A DNA stretch of 64,000 nt from assembly GCA_914767715.1 (NCBI GenBank), contig OU612071.1, positions 26,035,681 to 26,099,680 on the forward strand, given 5' to 3'. Source of the stretch: Membranipora membranacea. Taxonomy: Eukaryota; Bryozoa; Gymnolaemata; Cheilostomatida; Membraniporidae. The notes under the pieces were generated by a model. It searched no databases. It was given only the letters and a program-made list of their open reading frames with translations, and was not told the DNA's origin. Made by a program: the position numbers and the translations under genes. Shown piece after piece: positions 11,180 through 20,760 of the stretch (its first letter is position 1; each line of letters begins with the position of its first letter).

Positions 11180-14000
11180 ATGTGACATAAATGGCAAGAA
11201 AGAAAAATTATACAAACAAAGATTCAACAAAAAATAAGACTATGCCAATAAACTGAAAAAATGTTGCATTAGCCTTTTCTTAAACATATTATTCAAAGTA
11301 AGAGGGCTTCTCAATGCACAGGGTAATATATTAAAGTTTGTCGCTATTTTTTGGATTAAGTTGTCTAATAGAGGTTTAAGTAAGTGTGTATCTCTATTTG
11401 GAAATCGGTGTGGTGTTTTAACGAGAAAATCAGAGATGTATGGAGGTGATAAATTATTCAGAGCCTTAAGTCCCGTAATGCAAGTAAAAAAAAAAGCTCG
11501 GTATTGGAAGGGGTAAAATTTCAAGTGATGTTCATAGGTCATTAGTAGGTGACAAATAAAACGGTATATGTTGAACGTTGGCCACTATTCTCAAGGCTCT
11601 TTTTTGCTGAGTGAAAATTTGGTTTGTTATATTTGATGCACATAAGTTGTAATATATGTGGATACCATAAATGAGATAACAGTGAATCAATTGAAAATAA
11701 AATTGTTTAGCAGAATGCTTGGTCAAGTAGGGTCTGCATAGCTTAAGTAAGTTTGTATTTTGTTGACACCTTATCCAAAACAGTCTCACAATGACCATTC
11801 AAAGAAAATGAGTCTGATACCTTAAAGCCAAGAAATTCAGTTTCACGCCTTTGAAATATTTGGTTATTCTCAATTTTTAACTGTGATGATGAGTCCTCCC
11901 CAAAAGAACTTAGAAAGTGTGGTTTTTTATAATTTATTATCATGTGATTATTTTTACACCACTTGTTGATTGAGACAAAATCTCGATTACACATTTCAAC
12001 TAAAATAGAGGGGACAGAATGGCTTGCTACAAAAATAGTGTCATCAGCATATGCATAAGAGTTCGTGGAGAGAGGTAGATTTAGTAGGTCATTAATATAA
12101 ATCTGAAATAAAGTTGGTGCCAGTATTGAACCTTGCGGAACCCCAATATTGATGTCAAGTATTGATGACATAAAGTTCTGTAGTTTATTTTGTAATATTT
12201 GGTGATCAACACAAACAAATGCCTTGCTGAAATCAATAAACAGAAAAATACTCTTCCTTTGTTTGAGTTTCTCAGAAGAATACTCAGAAACAATTTTGTG
12301 AACAACGTCGCTGCATGAATGTTCAGTGCGAATACCCGACTGCAATGAAGATATTAGATGGTTTTCATTTAAAAACATCTGAATATTAACATTCAAATGT
12401 TTTTCAGAAAGAACGGGTAAAACTGATATGGGTCTATAATTTTCTGGGTCATCTTTAGACCCTGACTTAAAAATAGGGGTTACGCGAGCAATTTCCCAGA
12501 CTTTTGGAAATACTCCTTCATCTAAAATTTTATTGAAAATATCTGTGAGCACTGGACCTACGTAGGGAAATGTTTAGTTTAACATCCGAACTGAAATCTG
12601 GTCAGAACCAGTGCTTTTGCCTATAGGTATTGATTTAAGAAGCTTATGCAATGAGACTGTTGTCAACTTTGGAAATTGTTTCAAACCTTTGTGGTGTTAA
12701 TTTGGTAATGTACTAGAAAAATCAGAAATCAAAGAAAAATCTTTTGTTAGCTTCGCAGCAATAGATGTAATATGCTCGTTCAAATTACTGCTAGAAATAT
12801 TAGCAGCATTGTCAATGTGAGTTTTAGTTTTGTTTCTGATATTTAGCGCATTCCACAATGATTTGGTATTATGGCCCTTGGAAATTTCAACCAGTTTTGT
12901 CATATACTTTTTCTTTTTTCTTTTAACATGTTAGTGACTAAGTTTCTTTCAGTTTTATCAAAATCCCATAACTTTTGAGATTTATACTGGTCATTTAGTC
13001 TCATATGATCACGCACTTCATCATCAATTCACATAGGAAGGACCTCAGATTTGTAATAGCGAGTCCTCCGTATTATAAGTTTTGACGTTAAATTTAAGAA
13101 AGTTTCATTGAAATTCTCTATAACATGGTTAATGTTGCTGTAACATAGATATTGGTGCCAGTCAACATTGCTGAAATATTGGTGTATATTTTCATCGCTA
13201 AATTTGCTATAATCATTGAAATTTATCTTAATTCTTTTATCTGATTTTACAACACCCTTTTTTCGTATTGCCATAATCAGAAAATATCACTTAAAGAGTA
13301 TTTAAGAACTAAGCTAGAATGAACATTGGCTGGTTGGTTGGTGTATAATTGTGATCAATGATAGATTCAGAATTTTCTGCAATTATTGTAATATCCTTTA
13401 TTTGTTGTGTAAGTCCAAGTGGATTTATGACATTTCTAAACCACCTGACCAGAATGTGCTGTTTATGACTGAGGTCAACATTAAAATCTCCCAAAATGAT
13501 TACCTCCCGCATATTGATACAATGTTCTCGATGTAATGAGTGAAGACATGGTTCCAATCAACAAATGCGCTAGGTGGGCGATAAACCAAGCATGTTAAAA
13601 AAGATTGTGAGTGGGTTTTGGAGATTTTCAAAGTAATCGACTCAGGCATTGAATGGTTCGCAACATTGGCCTCTTCAAATGAAGTACCAACACATATGTA
13701 GCATAGCCAACCCCCTCCTTGACCAGTTTTCCTAGCCTGTCTTACAATATTATAGTTTGATATATGAAAAAACAACTTGATTTAGACTCATTTAGAAAAG
13801 TCTCAGATGAAGAAAAGATATCGAGAACATTTTCATGTAAAATCTTTTTAACTTCATCGATTTTGTTGGCAAGCCCTCTAATATTTAGATGAGCTATTTT
13901 CATACCTCGAGTAAAGTTACTAGACATTTGGAGTTTCTGAAAGGTGGCAATATGTGAATAAAGATCTGAGTGGTATACCATTGTGTATAGCGTGTTTCAT
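11180..14000 (-). mobile_element. Non-LTR retrotransposon relic, CR1/L2-like
   Basis: Read right to left. 13981-13742 starts an endonuclease ('KIAHLNIRGLANKIDEVKKI', 'SSETFLN'). 13775-13500 has 'LTCLVYRPPSA'. 13557-13309 has the catalytic-type 'IILGDFNVDL'. 13274-12697 is linker. 12552-11743 is the reverse transcriptase ('PENYRPISVLP', 'FIDFSKAF', 'GVPQGSILAPTLF', 'YAYADDTIF'). 11798-11240 is the C-terminal region ('QKRALRIVANV', 'GLKALNNLSPPYISD'). The domain order and the 'GVPQGSILxP' motif fit the CR1/L2/Rex1/Jockey group; the exact clade is uncertain. Several frameshifts and stops separate the pieces. Confidence 0.88.
11743..12552 (-). pseudogene. Reverse transcriptase with internal deletion
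   Basis: This is a 269-codon open piece of the CR1/L2-like element. Motifs run from 'VTPIFKSGSKDDPENYRPIS' through 'FIDFSKAFVCVDHQIL' to 'SYAYADDTIF'. Between 'LQNF' and 'MSSILDINIGVPQGS' (near 12170) the usual segment with the 'W..SYL..R' region is absent, about 40 residues short of the family norm, without loss of frame. The expected Asp after KAF is Val here. The catalytic YADD remains. Confidence 0.82.
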
Positions 14001-14182
14001 GTCGGTTTGTGATGAGAATTACCTTCACAGCGCGCAAGGTCTTACCACCTTTTGAGGGTCTCTCAATGGTGGCCTCCGGATAAACTGCTTTGACATCTTG
14101 CTCTATAGGCCTATCATTGTTACTGCCTTCTGATTGTAATTGCTACTCATTAACCCTGCTCTAATAATATCCTGTTTTTAAG

Positions 14183-16044
14183 AATGGGGATGGAGCCAAT
14201 TTGCCGAGCCCAAAGAAACTCAGGTCTTCAGAACCGAGTACTAGTAAGCCTCAGACATTCTCTTCTACCTGTGTCATATGTAATAAGGAAAAGTACAAAA
14301 ACCGCAAGAAACTACCGACCTCTAGAGCTGAGACTTTAGATGCTGGTAAGTACAATAAACTGCTACACCATAATCTCAGGCTTTATTCTGCCTTCTGCAG
14401 ACTCTGTAGGGTTGAACTGTTGATTGAGGGAACTTTTTCAATTACATGTGTTGTATGATCTAAGCTGCATCAATCATAACTATCTGGAGACGAATGATAT
14501 CAGCGAGAGAGCCAGCTTTCAAAAATATTATCCTTCTATTTAGGGGGTTTACTTCCTGCCGCAGAAGCCAAGAATGACACAAAGCTGTTGTCAAGTTTTC
14601 AGTTAGGAGATCCTGTTGCCCGTGAAATGAGATATGATTGTGCAGGCCACAATAATTATATCACAACTGTTACGAACCAGCTCAGGTAAAAACTATAAAA
14701 TCTGTTTGCCACTTATCATTGTCATTTGTCTGGCTCAACATTATGTGTGTTACATTCCTATGCTGTCCCTCTTTGAAAATTGTTAACAAGTTCACTTGGG
14801 TGTAGAGATGAGTTCATATGAAGTGCTGTAAAATTGTTATACCAATTGTTTTAGATCTAAATCAAAAGCACGCTTTGTGAGATCTGCATCATGGCGACAA
14901 CTTGAGGACCTGGTTAGCTCAAAGATAGAGCGCGAGAAGGGTTCTTACACCGAATCTGATTTACTTGGCTTATATAATAAACTACGTAGAGATAACAGAG
15001 AAGATGAGACCAGGTAAGACTATGATATATATTTATATATACTAGTATCCCACAATGCAATTTCCTGGAATTCCCAGTGAGATCAGGGCGATAAAATCTT
15101 GCGAGACTGGGGTTCCCAGGTTGAAGTTGCATTGTGCAAGCATTATCAACCTGCCATTTTGTGAACACTCAAATGCATTGATCAAACTTTGGCCTTGTTA
15201 GATTAGGATTAATTAAAAAAATATGAAAAGTTATGTCAAAATCTTTTTCTTCCTCGAACTAACATGTATTGTGCTTTCAGACAAAACTATCATCTTTTTA
15301 CAGCCGAAAAGCTTTTGTCTACCGCCTGAAGAGAGAGTTTAAAGGCCGCCTTAGTTTTCATCAAGCCTCTGATCCCTCTCATGGTGATATAGTGACGAGC
15401 AGCAATGCAGTTTTGACTGATTTAGTGACTGATACATCAGTACTCACAAACACATCCAGCCTCTTGAGCGAGGTTGACACTGCCAGCTCATGTGATGAGG
15501 AAATCCCTTTCAATAGTGTGACCCAATCCAATCAATATCAACTCAATCAGGCAGCAATTTCACTCCGTTTGTATATAGATCAAACCAAAAAAGTCGAAAT
15601 CCCCTGGCCAACTACTGCAGACAACCTTAACGCTGAGGGATGTGTCGAATTTGTTCCGCCACCACTATTTAATTTTTAGCTATGATGACAGGTCATGCTG
15701 ATGTGGTCTGTGACTGGAACACCTACTATAATTTGGACGCCTCTGTTCGCCTAAAAACTCTCAGCTTAGCACAAGACATTGTACAGCTAAGCTCCAAAGG
15801 TGCTGCTGTTACTCCTAAGTCTTTAGCCATCGGCCTAACAGTGAGGCATATGACTGGGTCTAAATTGCTAGCCAAACTTATTCATGGATTTGGTCATTCT
15901 CGCAGCTATGGCTCAATTATTAGGCTCGAAACAGCACTTACTTTGAAGCAAGCTGCAAATACAGCTTTCAGAGAGAACAGTCTTGATGAGGAGGAGGAGG
16001 AGGCTGGCAGAGACGAGGATGATGAGGATGAGGAAAATGAGTGA
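14183..16044 (+). CDS. Four-exon gene of a multicopy invertebrate family, one frameshift
   Basis: Exons: about 14183-14345 (5' limit unsure), 14565-14685, 14855-15013 and 15304-16044. The phases agree (1, 2, 2). Exon 1 has a Cys pair 'CVICNKEKYKNRKKLPTSRA'. Exon 2 has 'DPVAREMRYDCAGHNNYI'. Exon 3 has 'SWRQLEDLVSSKIEREKG'. Exon 4 has 'RLKREFKGRLSFHQASD', 'IPWPTTADNL', 'PPPLFNF', then 'SLAQDIVQLSSKGAAVTP' and 'KLIHGFGHSRSYGSI', ending in an Asp/Glu tail. After 'LFNF' the frame meets TAG (15677-15679), and homologous-looking sequence resumes in another frame ('MMTGHADVV'); one T is missing from the run at 15673-15677. AATAAA follows the stop at 16051. From memory this layout recurs in many invertebrate genomes as uncharacterised, possibly element-borne proteins; no function is assigned. 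Confidence 0.7.
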
Positions 16045-16050
16045 CCAAAT

Positions 16051-16056
16051 AATAAA
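16051..16056 (+). terminator. Polyadenylation signal AATAAA
   Basis: AATAAA begins 7 bases after the TGA (16042-16044) of the four-exon gene, the right place for its mRNA end, although this makes an unusually short 3' untranslated region. Confidence 0.5.
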
Positions 16057-16059
16057 AGT

Positions 16060-16935
16060 TCCTGTTGACTGTAACAAATACTACAATTTTCACTAACTAA
16101 AAGTGATTTTGTGAAAAATTTGTGAGATGCTGCCGCTGACAATGACTGATACAACCGGGTACACCCTTATTTGTTAATTCAGCGCCCTTTTTTATCCTAG
16201 AAACATTTATATTCTCATTCTCTGTTGGCTGTATCGAACACTAAAATCTTCACTAACTTAAAGCTTGTTATTGAATAATTTGGGATATGCTGTCATATAC
16301 TGCCACGCTGCCGCTGATGATGACCACTATAACCGGGAACACCCTCATTTTTGGATTCAGCACACTTTTTTACACTAGAAACATATTAATCTTGTTCTCT
16401 GTTAACCGTTGACTATCAAATGCCACAATTTTCACTAAGTAGAAGCGAATTTGTAAAAAAAAGTCGGATTTGCTCCCACGCTGCCCCTGACAATGACTGA
16501 TACGACTGGGTACACCCTCATTTTTGAATTCAACACCCTTTTTTACCCTAGAAACATATATATTCTTGTTCTCTGTTGGCTGTACCAAACACTAAAACAT
16601 TCACTAACTAAAAGCGCTTGGTTGAAAATTTTGGGACATGCTGCCATATACTGCCACGCTGTCGCTGATGATGACCCCTACAACCAGGTACACCCTCATT
16701 TTTGGATTCAGTCCACTTTTTTACACTAGGAACATATTAATCTTGTTCTCTGTTGACCGTTGACTGTATCAAATGCCACAATTTTCACTAAGTAGAAGCG
16801 AATTTGTAAAAATAAGTCGGATTTGCTCCCACGCTGCCGCTGACAATGACTGATACAACTGGGAACACCCTCATTTTTTAATTCAGCACCCTTTTTTACC
16901 CTAGAAACATATATATTCTTGATATCTGGCCAACA
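16060..16935. repeat. ~176-bp satellite arranged as A/B dimers of ~352 bp
   Basis: The landmark 'taGAAACATat' recurs at about 16200, 16378, 16551, 16730 and 16905, spacings 173-178. Odd and even units differ consistently. A units carry 'ctgacaatgactgatac', 'gggtacaccctca' and 'ctgttggctgta'. B units carry 'tgccatatactgccacgctg', 'gatgatgacc' and 'ctgttgaccgttgact'. A resembles A more than its neighbour B, so this is a small higher-order repeat of about 2.5 dimers. Confidence 0.88.
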
Positions 16936-17339
16936 ATTTGCTAAATTTGTATCAAGAAGATATACACCATAGACAAAACACACAGCACCAAACTGGACAC
17001 TGTGCAGTTAATATCCTATCTAAAAGTGTCCCCATGAAATACTCAAAGAGATTTAAAAAGTCACATACTCTAATTCTCATGGTTTGATAATAAAAGAGAG
17101 TATATATTTTTGGCTTTTGATTAATTGTCAAAATAAAAGAAAATCATGCATTTTCCTTTGATCATCTGAAACAATCAATGTTTCACCTCAAAGATGTTAA
17201 ACTGTGTGGGATTGTGTTAGATGGGTGTGAGGCGTCATAAATCAGACTGATAAGGTGAATTACACTGAGGGTATAACCGGGTCAATGCAGGGTTAAACCT
17301 AAATTAGCGTAGGCTAGATTAAGGCGATAAAAATCCATT

Positions 17340-17410
17340 CCCTATCTGGGATCTGGACCCAGGACCTTGTGCATGCTAAGCCAAAGCAATACCACTGAGC
17401 TATACATGAT
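17340..17410 (-). mobile_element. tRNA-Ala(AGC)-like SINE or tRNA relic
   Basis: On the minus strand an A-box 'tagctcagtggtattgc', an anticodon-arm-like 'cttagcatgc' as in tRNA-Ala(AGC), and a B-box-like 'ggtcctgggtccagatcccag' stand at tRNA spacing. The 5' and 3' ends do not form a seven-base acceptor stem and the T loop is altered, so I call it tRNA-derived and not functional. Confidence 0.55.
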
Positions 17411-18358
17411 TGACACAGCATAACAGTATATACATAATCAGTTCACAAATTGTTTTGTTTTGTACAGTTCCAACATGCTATCACAAGAGCAAATACACAG
17501 CATAAGGTCCAAGTGATGATCTCCATACAAGTAATTGTGGTTAGAGCATAATAGCAATGAATAACTGTCGGCAGTCGGCAGGTCGGCAAAGTTCCGGCGC
17601 CGCATATTTCTGTGGTAATCCCTATCATCCTTCCTTTCCCTGTCATCCCTATTGCTGTTGGTCATAAATTGTCTGAAATCACTAAAATACACACATCTCA
17701 TTATCTCCCTGGAAAATCTGTACACTCAATACTTCACCTGAAATTTATCTTGGGACACTGCCTGTTTCACTCCGAATTCTTTAATTGCATGCCCAGAAGT
17801 TCACATGCCAGGAGTGGGTGATTCCTGCCTCTATCCTCCTCAGATAATATCGCAGTGTAACAGACATGATGTCACTGTGATGGGCTGTGATTGGAGGAAA
17901 TCATGCCTTGATCTGAGCACCCTCTACTGTCAGCAGGATGAAGAGTGTGGTCATAGATCTAAGTCTTGACTTATCTGTCATACAAGTAAGTAGGTCATAC
18001 ATCTAAGTCTAGACTTATCTGTCATATGCTGGACCTAAGTCTTTTAAATGCATAGAAAGCTGACAAGCGCAAGTCCTGCTGAACAATTTGAGAAAGATTA
18101 TTGCTCACGCACTGACTTACAACCATCCTAGATCAAGTTTGATCCAAATTACCTGCAGTTCGGCCATTCCCATTCTACTGGTGTGCCGCCGCCGGCTGAC
18201 CGGTTGGCGGCTCTAAACCTAATTGCAGGCAAACTGGATCATGCTTCGTCTACAGCCAGCCATTGTCATTTAATAAAAACTCTTATCATTTCACATCCCG
18301 CCACGTCATGTCGAGTCATGTCATCCCATATCATATAATTTTTACCACTACTTGACAG

Positions 18359-18475
18359 GACGATGTATGTGTGATGAGGATATATTTGAGATGGTCTGGT
18401 ACGAACCTTACTGTATACCAAAGTACGGAAAACTCTGTAGTGTTAATAAACCATGCTCTCATGAGCACTATATGA
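18359..18475 (+). CDS. Cysteine-rich phase 1-1 exon
   Basis: This is the strongest single exon of the group above: 39 codons, open, six cysteines, acceptor 'ctacttgacag' and consensus donor gtgagtg. The spacing ('CMC' pair near the start, 'YC', 'LC', 'PC' near the end) resembles a small disulfide module such as EB or EGF-like domains, but it matches neither exactly. An intact neighbour that would join it on both sides is not proven. Confidence 0.45.
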   Translation, partial: DDVCVMRIYLRWSGTNLTVYQSTENSVVLINHALMSTI

Positions 18476-18734
18476 GTGAGTGTACTAATAGTCCAATTAA
18501 TGATTGAAAATAATAAATTAAACTGGTAAAACTGAAAAAAATAGCATATAAACTACTATGAATATATCAAATATTAATGTATTACTACAGGGTTACCCTG
18601 AGGCTTCGATACCCACCAGTGTGACAATGCGCATTGCCCGTTTACAATGAGTACACGGACTCTCTATAACGAATTATTATTGACCTGAATCTGGAAGGAT
18701 TTGGAAGGAAGGAGATATGGACAAATATTATCCT

Positions 18735-19110
18735 AAATTATCTGGCAAGATGAATGGGGGGGGGGGGGAATAGAAAACATATTAACCCTTTTCTATCTGG
18801 CAAGATAAACGGGGGGGGGGGGGGGGAATATGGACAAACTAATAACCTTATTTATCCAACAAGATAAATGGGAGGGAGAAGATATGGACAAATCTAGTGA
18901 TGGGAGGGAGGAAAGGGATATAGATGAAAATGAATAACCTAATTTATCTGGCAAGATGAATAGGGGGGGATGGAGAAACTATTCACCTTATTTATCCCGC
19001 AAGATGCCTTGGGGGGTATGAACAAACTATTTACCTTATTTATCTGGCAAGATAAATGGGAGGGAATGGCTCTGGGTTCTAACTACCTGTGCAAGATAGC
19101 TGGGAGGGTA
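18735..19110. repeat. G-rich minisatellite with poly-G runs
   Basis: Six imperfect units share 'atttatctggcaagataaatgg' followed by a G-run (landmarks near 18740, 18798, 18857, 18941, 18990, 19040). Two units carry uninterrupted runs of about 14 and 18 G, which can form quadruplex DNA and are prone to length change or assembly error. It occupies an intron-sized gap between Cys-rich segments. Confidence 0.85.
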
Positions 19111-19659
19111 ACTGGACCGGCCTAATAATATCTCGAATTCAGGTCAATGGTGGCAGTGGTACAATCGGGCAATGAGCCTCTACCCACTACCCACAGGAGG
19201 CTACAGCCGACACAGAGTACGAACAAGGCAACATTATGTCAAGGCAGGGAAGTCTGCCAGCAGGCAGAAATCAAGAACAATTACTTCAGTGGTTTAAGTT
19301 TATTATGGCACTTAATTGTTTTCTGTTAACTGGTTTACAATATGAGGGTGTGGTTCCATAGTTTTGGAAATGTAAAAGGTTTGTAAAAGCTAAAATTAGA
19401 AGTGTTACTAAAATGATGAGTCTCCCTAAAGGGAAGACAACTAACATGAGACATGCATTTAAGTAAAATGATATTTCCGCTGTCAGCTGGGGTGGATAAT
19501 CCACCACAGAGTATCATGACTCAGTATGTCAAACAATCAAATCCCATTGGGGGAGCTTTCAAGGTTGATTGTTCCAGCCCCCTGTACCCTCAGATGCATA
19601 CCGCCTCATTTAAAAAGGAAAAAGGGGATCCCGGTTCTAGATTGATTAGTTTATAAACT

Positions 19660-20640
19660 GCCACTCCACTCCATGTAATGAGTGGCAGCACACTTTACGC
19701 TAGCAATGTGCACCACTGAGATTGATTTAGTTCATTATAACCCTACCTGTGCATGTGTTTGTGATGAAAGAAGAAACAGCACTGCTATAACAAGGTCACA
19801 CAAAGGTCATAAATATACAATGTGTTTACCGCCTGATTCCTTATCATTTGATGCAAATAGCAGAGAAACATCATGTTAAGGATTCACTGTTTGGCAAATT
19901 GTTTAGCTATCTTTATACCTCTACTATGTACTGCTAGATCAATGGAAAATGGTGTCATTGATATTGCGCTGAGCTTCCCATATGTGATCATATGTGACAT
20001 AAATGATCCTTCTGATGCTTCATTAGAATATGTTTGAAACCGCAACATAATAAAAAGTGACAACTCTTGGGTCTGTTTTATCGGGTAAGAAAAGTAAATT
20101 GCATTAGTTTGATTTATAGAACTTTGAATTTTGTCCGATGAAAATGAAAAAATCTTTAGGTTATTGATAATATATTGGGGACCATGGATGAGGATAGCAA
20201 GTTAAAATCCTAATAACTCTGTATATATATGTGATGCAATGAAGGTTATATTGAAAATTTAACCAAAATTTAGATGTTATCCAGTACAATAACTGGCTTT
20301 AATGTACATTTAGAGTTTCCTGCCAACCAAATTTCCATTTCTTAGATAGTTTTCCTAAAGACGGTTCACATAACCTCTTGTTTCACTTTTCACATCAATG
20401 TTTTATTTGGTGCAATAAGTGAGAACGTATTTTTTTGAAGCATAAGCAAAGCAGATTATAATATTTGAAGCTTGAACATGGAAACAAAACAAAGGATTCT
20501 AGTTATCTACAAAACAGGTATAGGCTAATATAAAAGGTTCAATAAGAGAAAAAGTGTTATAATAGATAGTATAAAGTAAGCTTGCATATGATATAAGGTG
20601 GATTAATAAAGTAGAAGCAGAGCATATAAATAGGAAACGC
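19660..20640. other. AT-rich stretch without a supported gene
   Basis: I see no supported exon. It forms the downstream flank of the minus-strand NHL gene, and the plus-strand tttatt at 20402-20407 is a possible AATAAA signal for that gene, about 335 bases past its stop. Confidence 0.5.
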
Positions 20641-20641
20641 C

Positions 20642-20760
20642 CAAGGGTTTGGATCGCTGTAATAGTTCAAGAGGGCAGAGGTCAAAGACAGAGCGTCAGG
20701 GAGTCAAAGGTCGCTACATGGTTCAAATTAGAGGGCAAAGGTCACAACAGAGTGTCAAGG
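20642..20760. repeat. Duplicated ~55-bp block with AGGTCA-like motifs
   Basis: 'gttcaagagggcagaggtcaa' to 'gacagagcgtcaggga' (from 20666) recurs as 'gttcaaattagagggcaaaggtca' type sequence to 'caacagagtgtcaagga' (from 20720). It overlaps the stop-proximal 3' end of the NHL gene on the opposite strand. Confidence 0.55.

Larger units (their letters stand above)
17844..19297 (+). pseudogene. Candidate cysteine-rich secreted-type gene, partly decayed
   Basis: Four splice-bounded segments share a Cys-rich style. 17844-17967 follows a strong pyrimidine-rich acceptor and reads 'GCDWRKSCLDLSTLYC', 'QQDEECGHRSKS', then TGA. 18359-18475 (ttgacag acceptor, gtgagt donor, phase 1-1) reads 'GRCMCDEDIFEMVWYEPYC' and 'GKLCSVNKPCSHEHYM'. 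About 18597-18649 reads 'GFDTHQCDNAHCPFTM' but has an in-frame TGA unless the acceptor at 18609 is used. 19143-19297 reads 'QWWQWYNRAMSLYPLP' and a basic tail, then TAA. Symmetric phase-1 exons are usual for shuffled extracellular modules. No joinable donor is visible for the first segment, where a 42-bp duplication (17951-18031) lies. Family unknown; no function claimed. Confidence 0.35.

Noticed and set aside
17340-17410. Functional tRNA-Ala gene
   Set aside because: The acceptor stem does not pair and the T loop is altered; it is a tRNA-derived relic at most.
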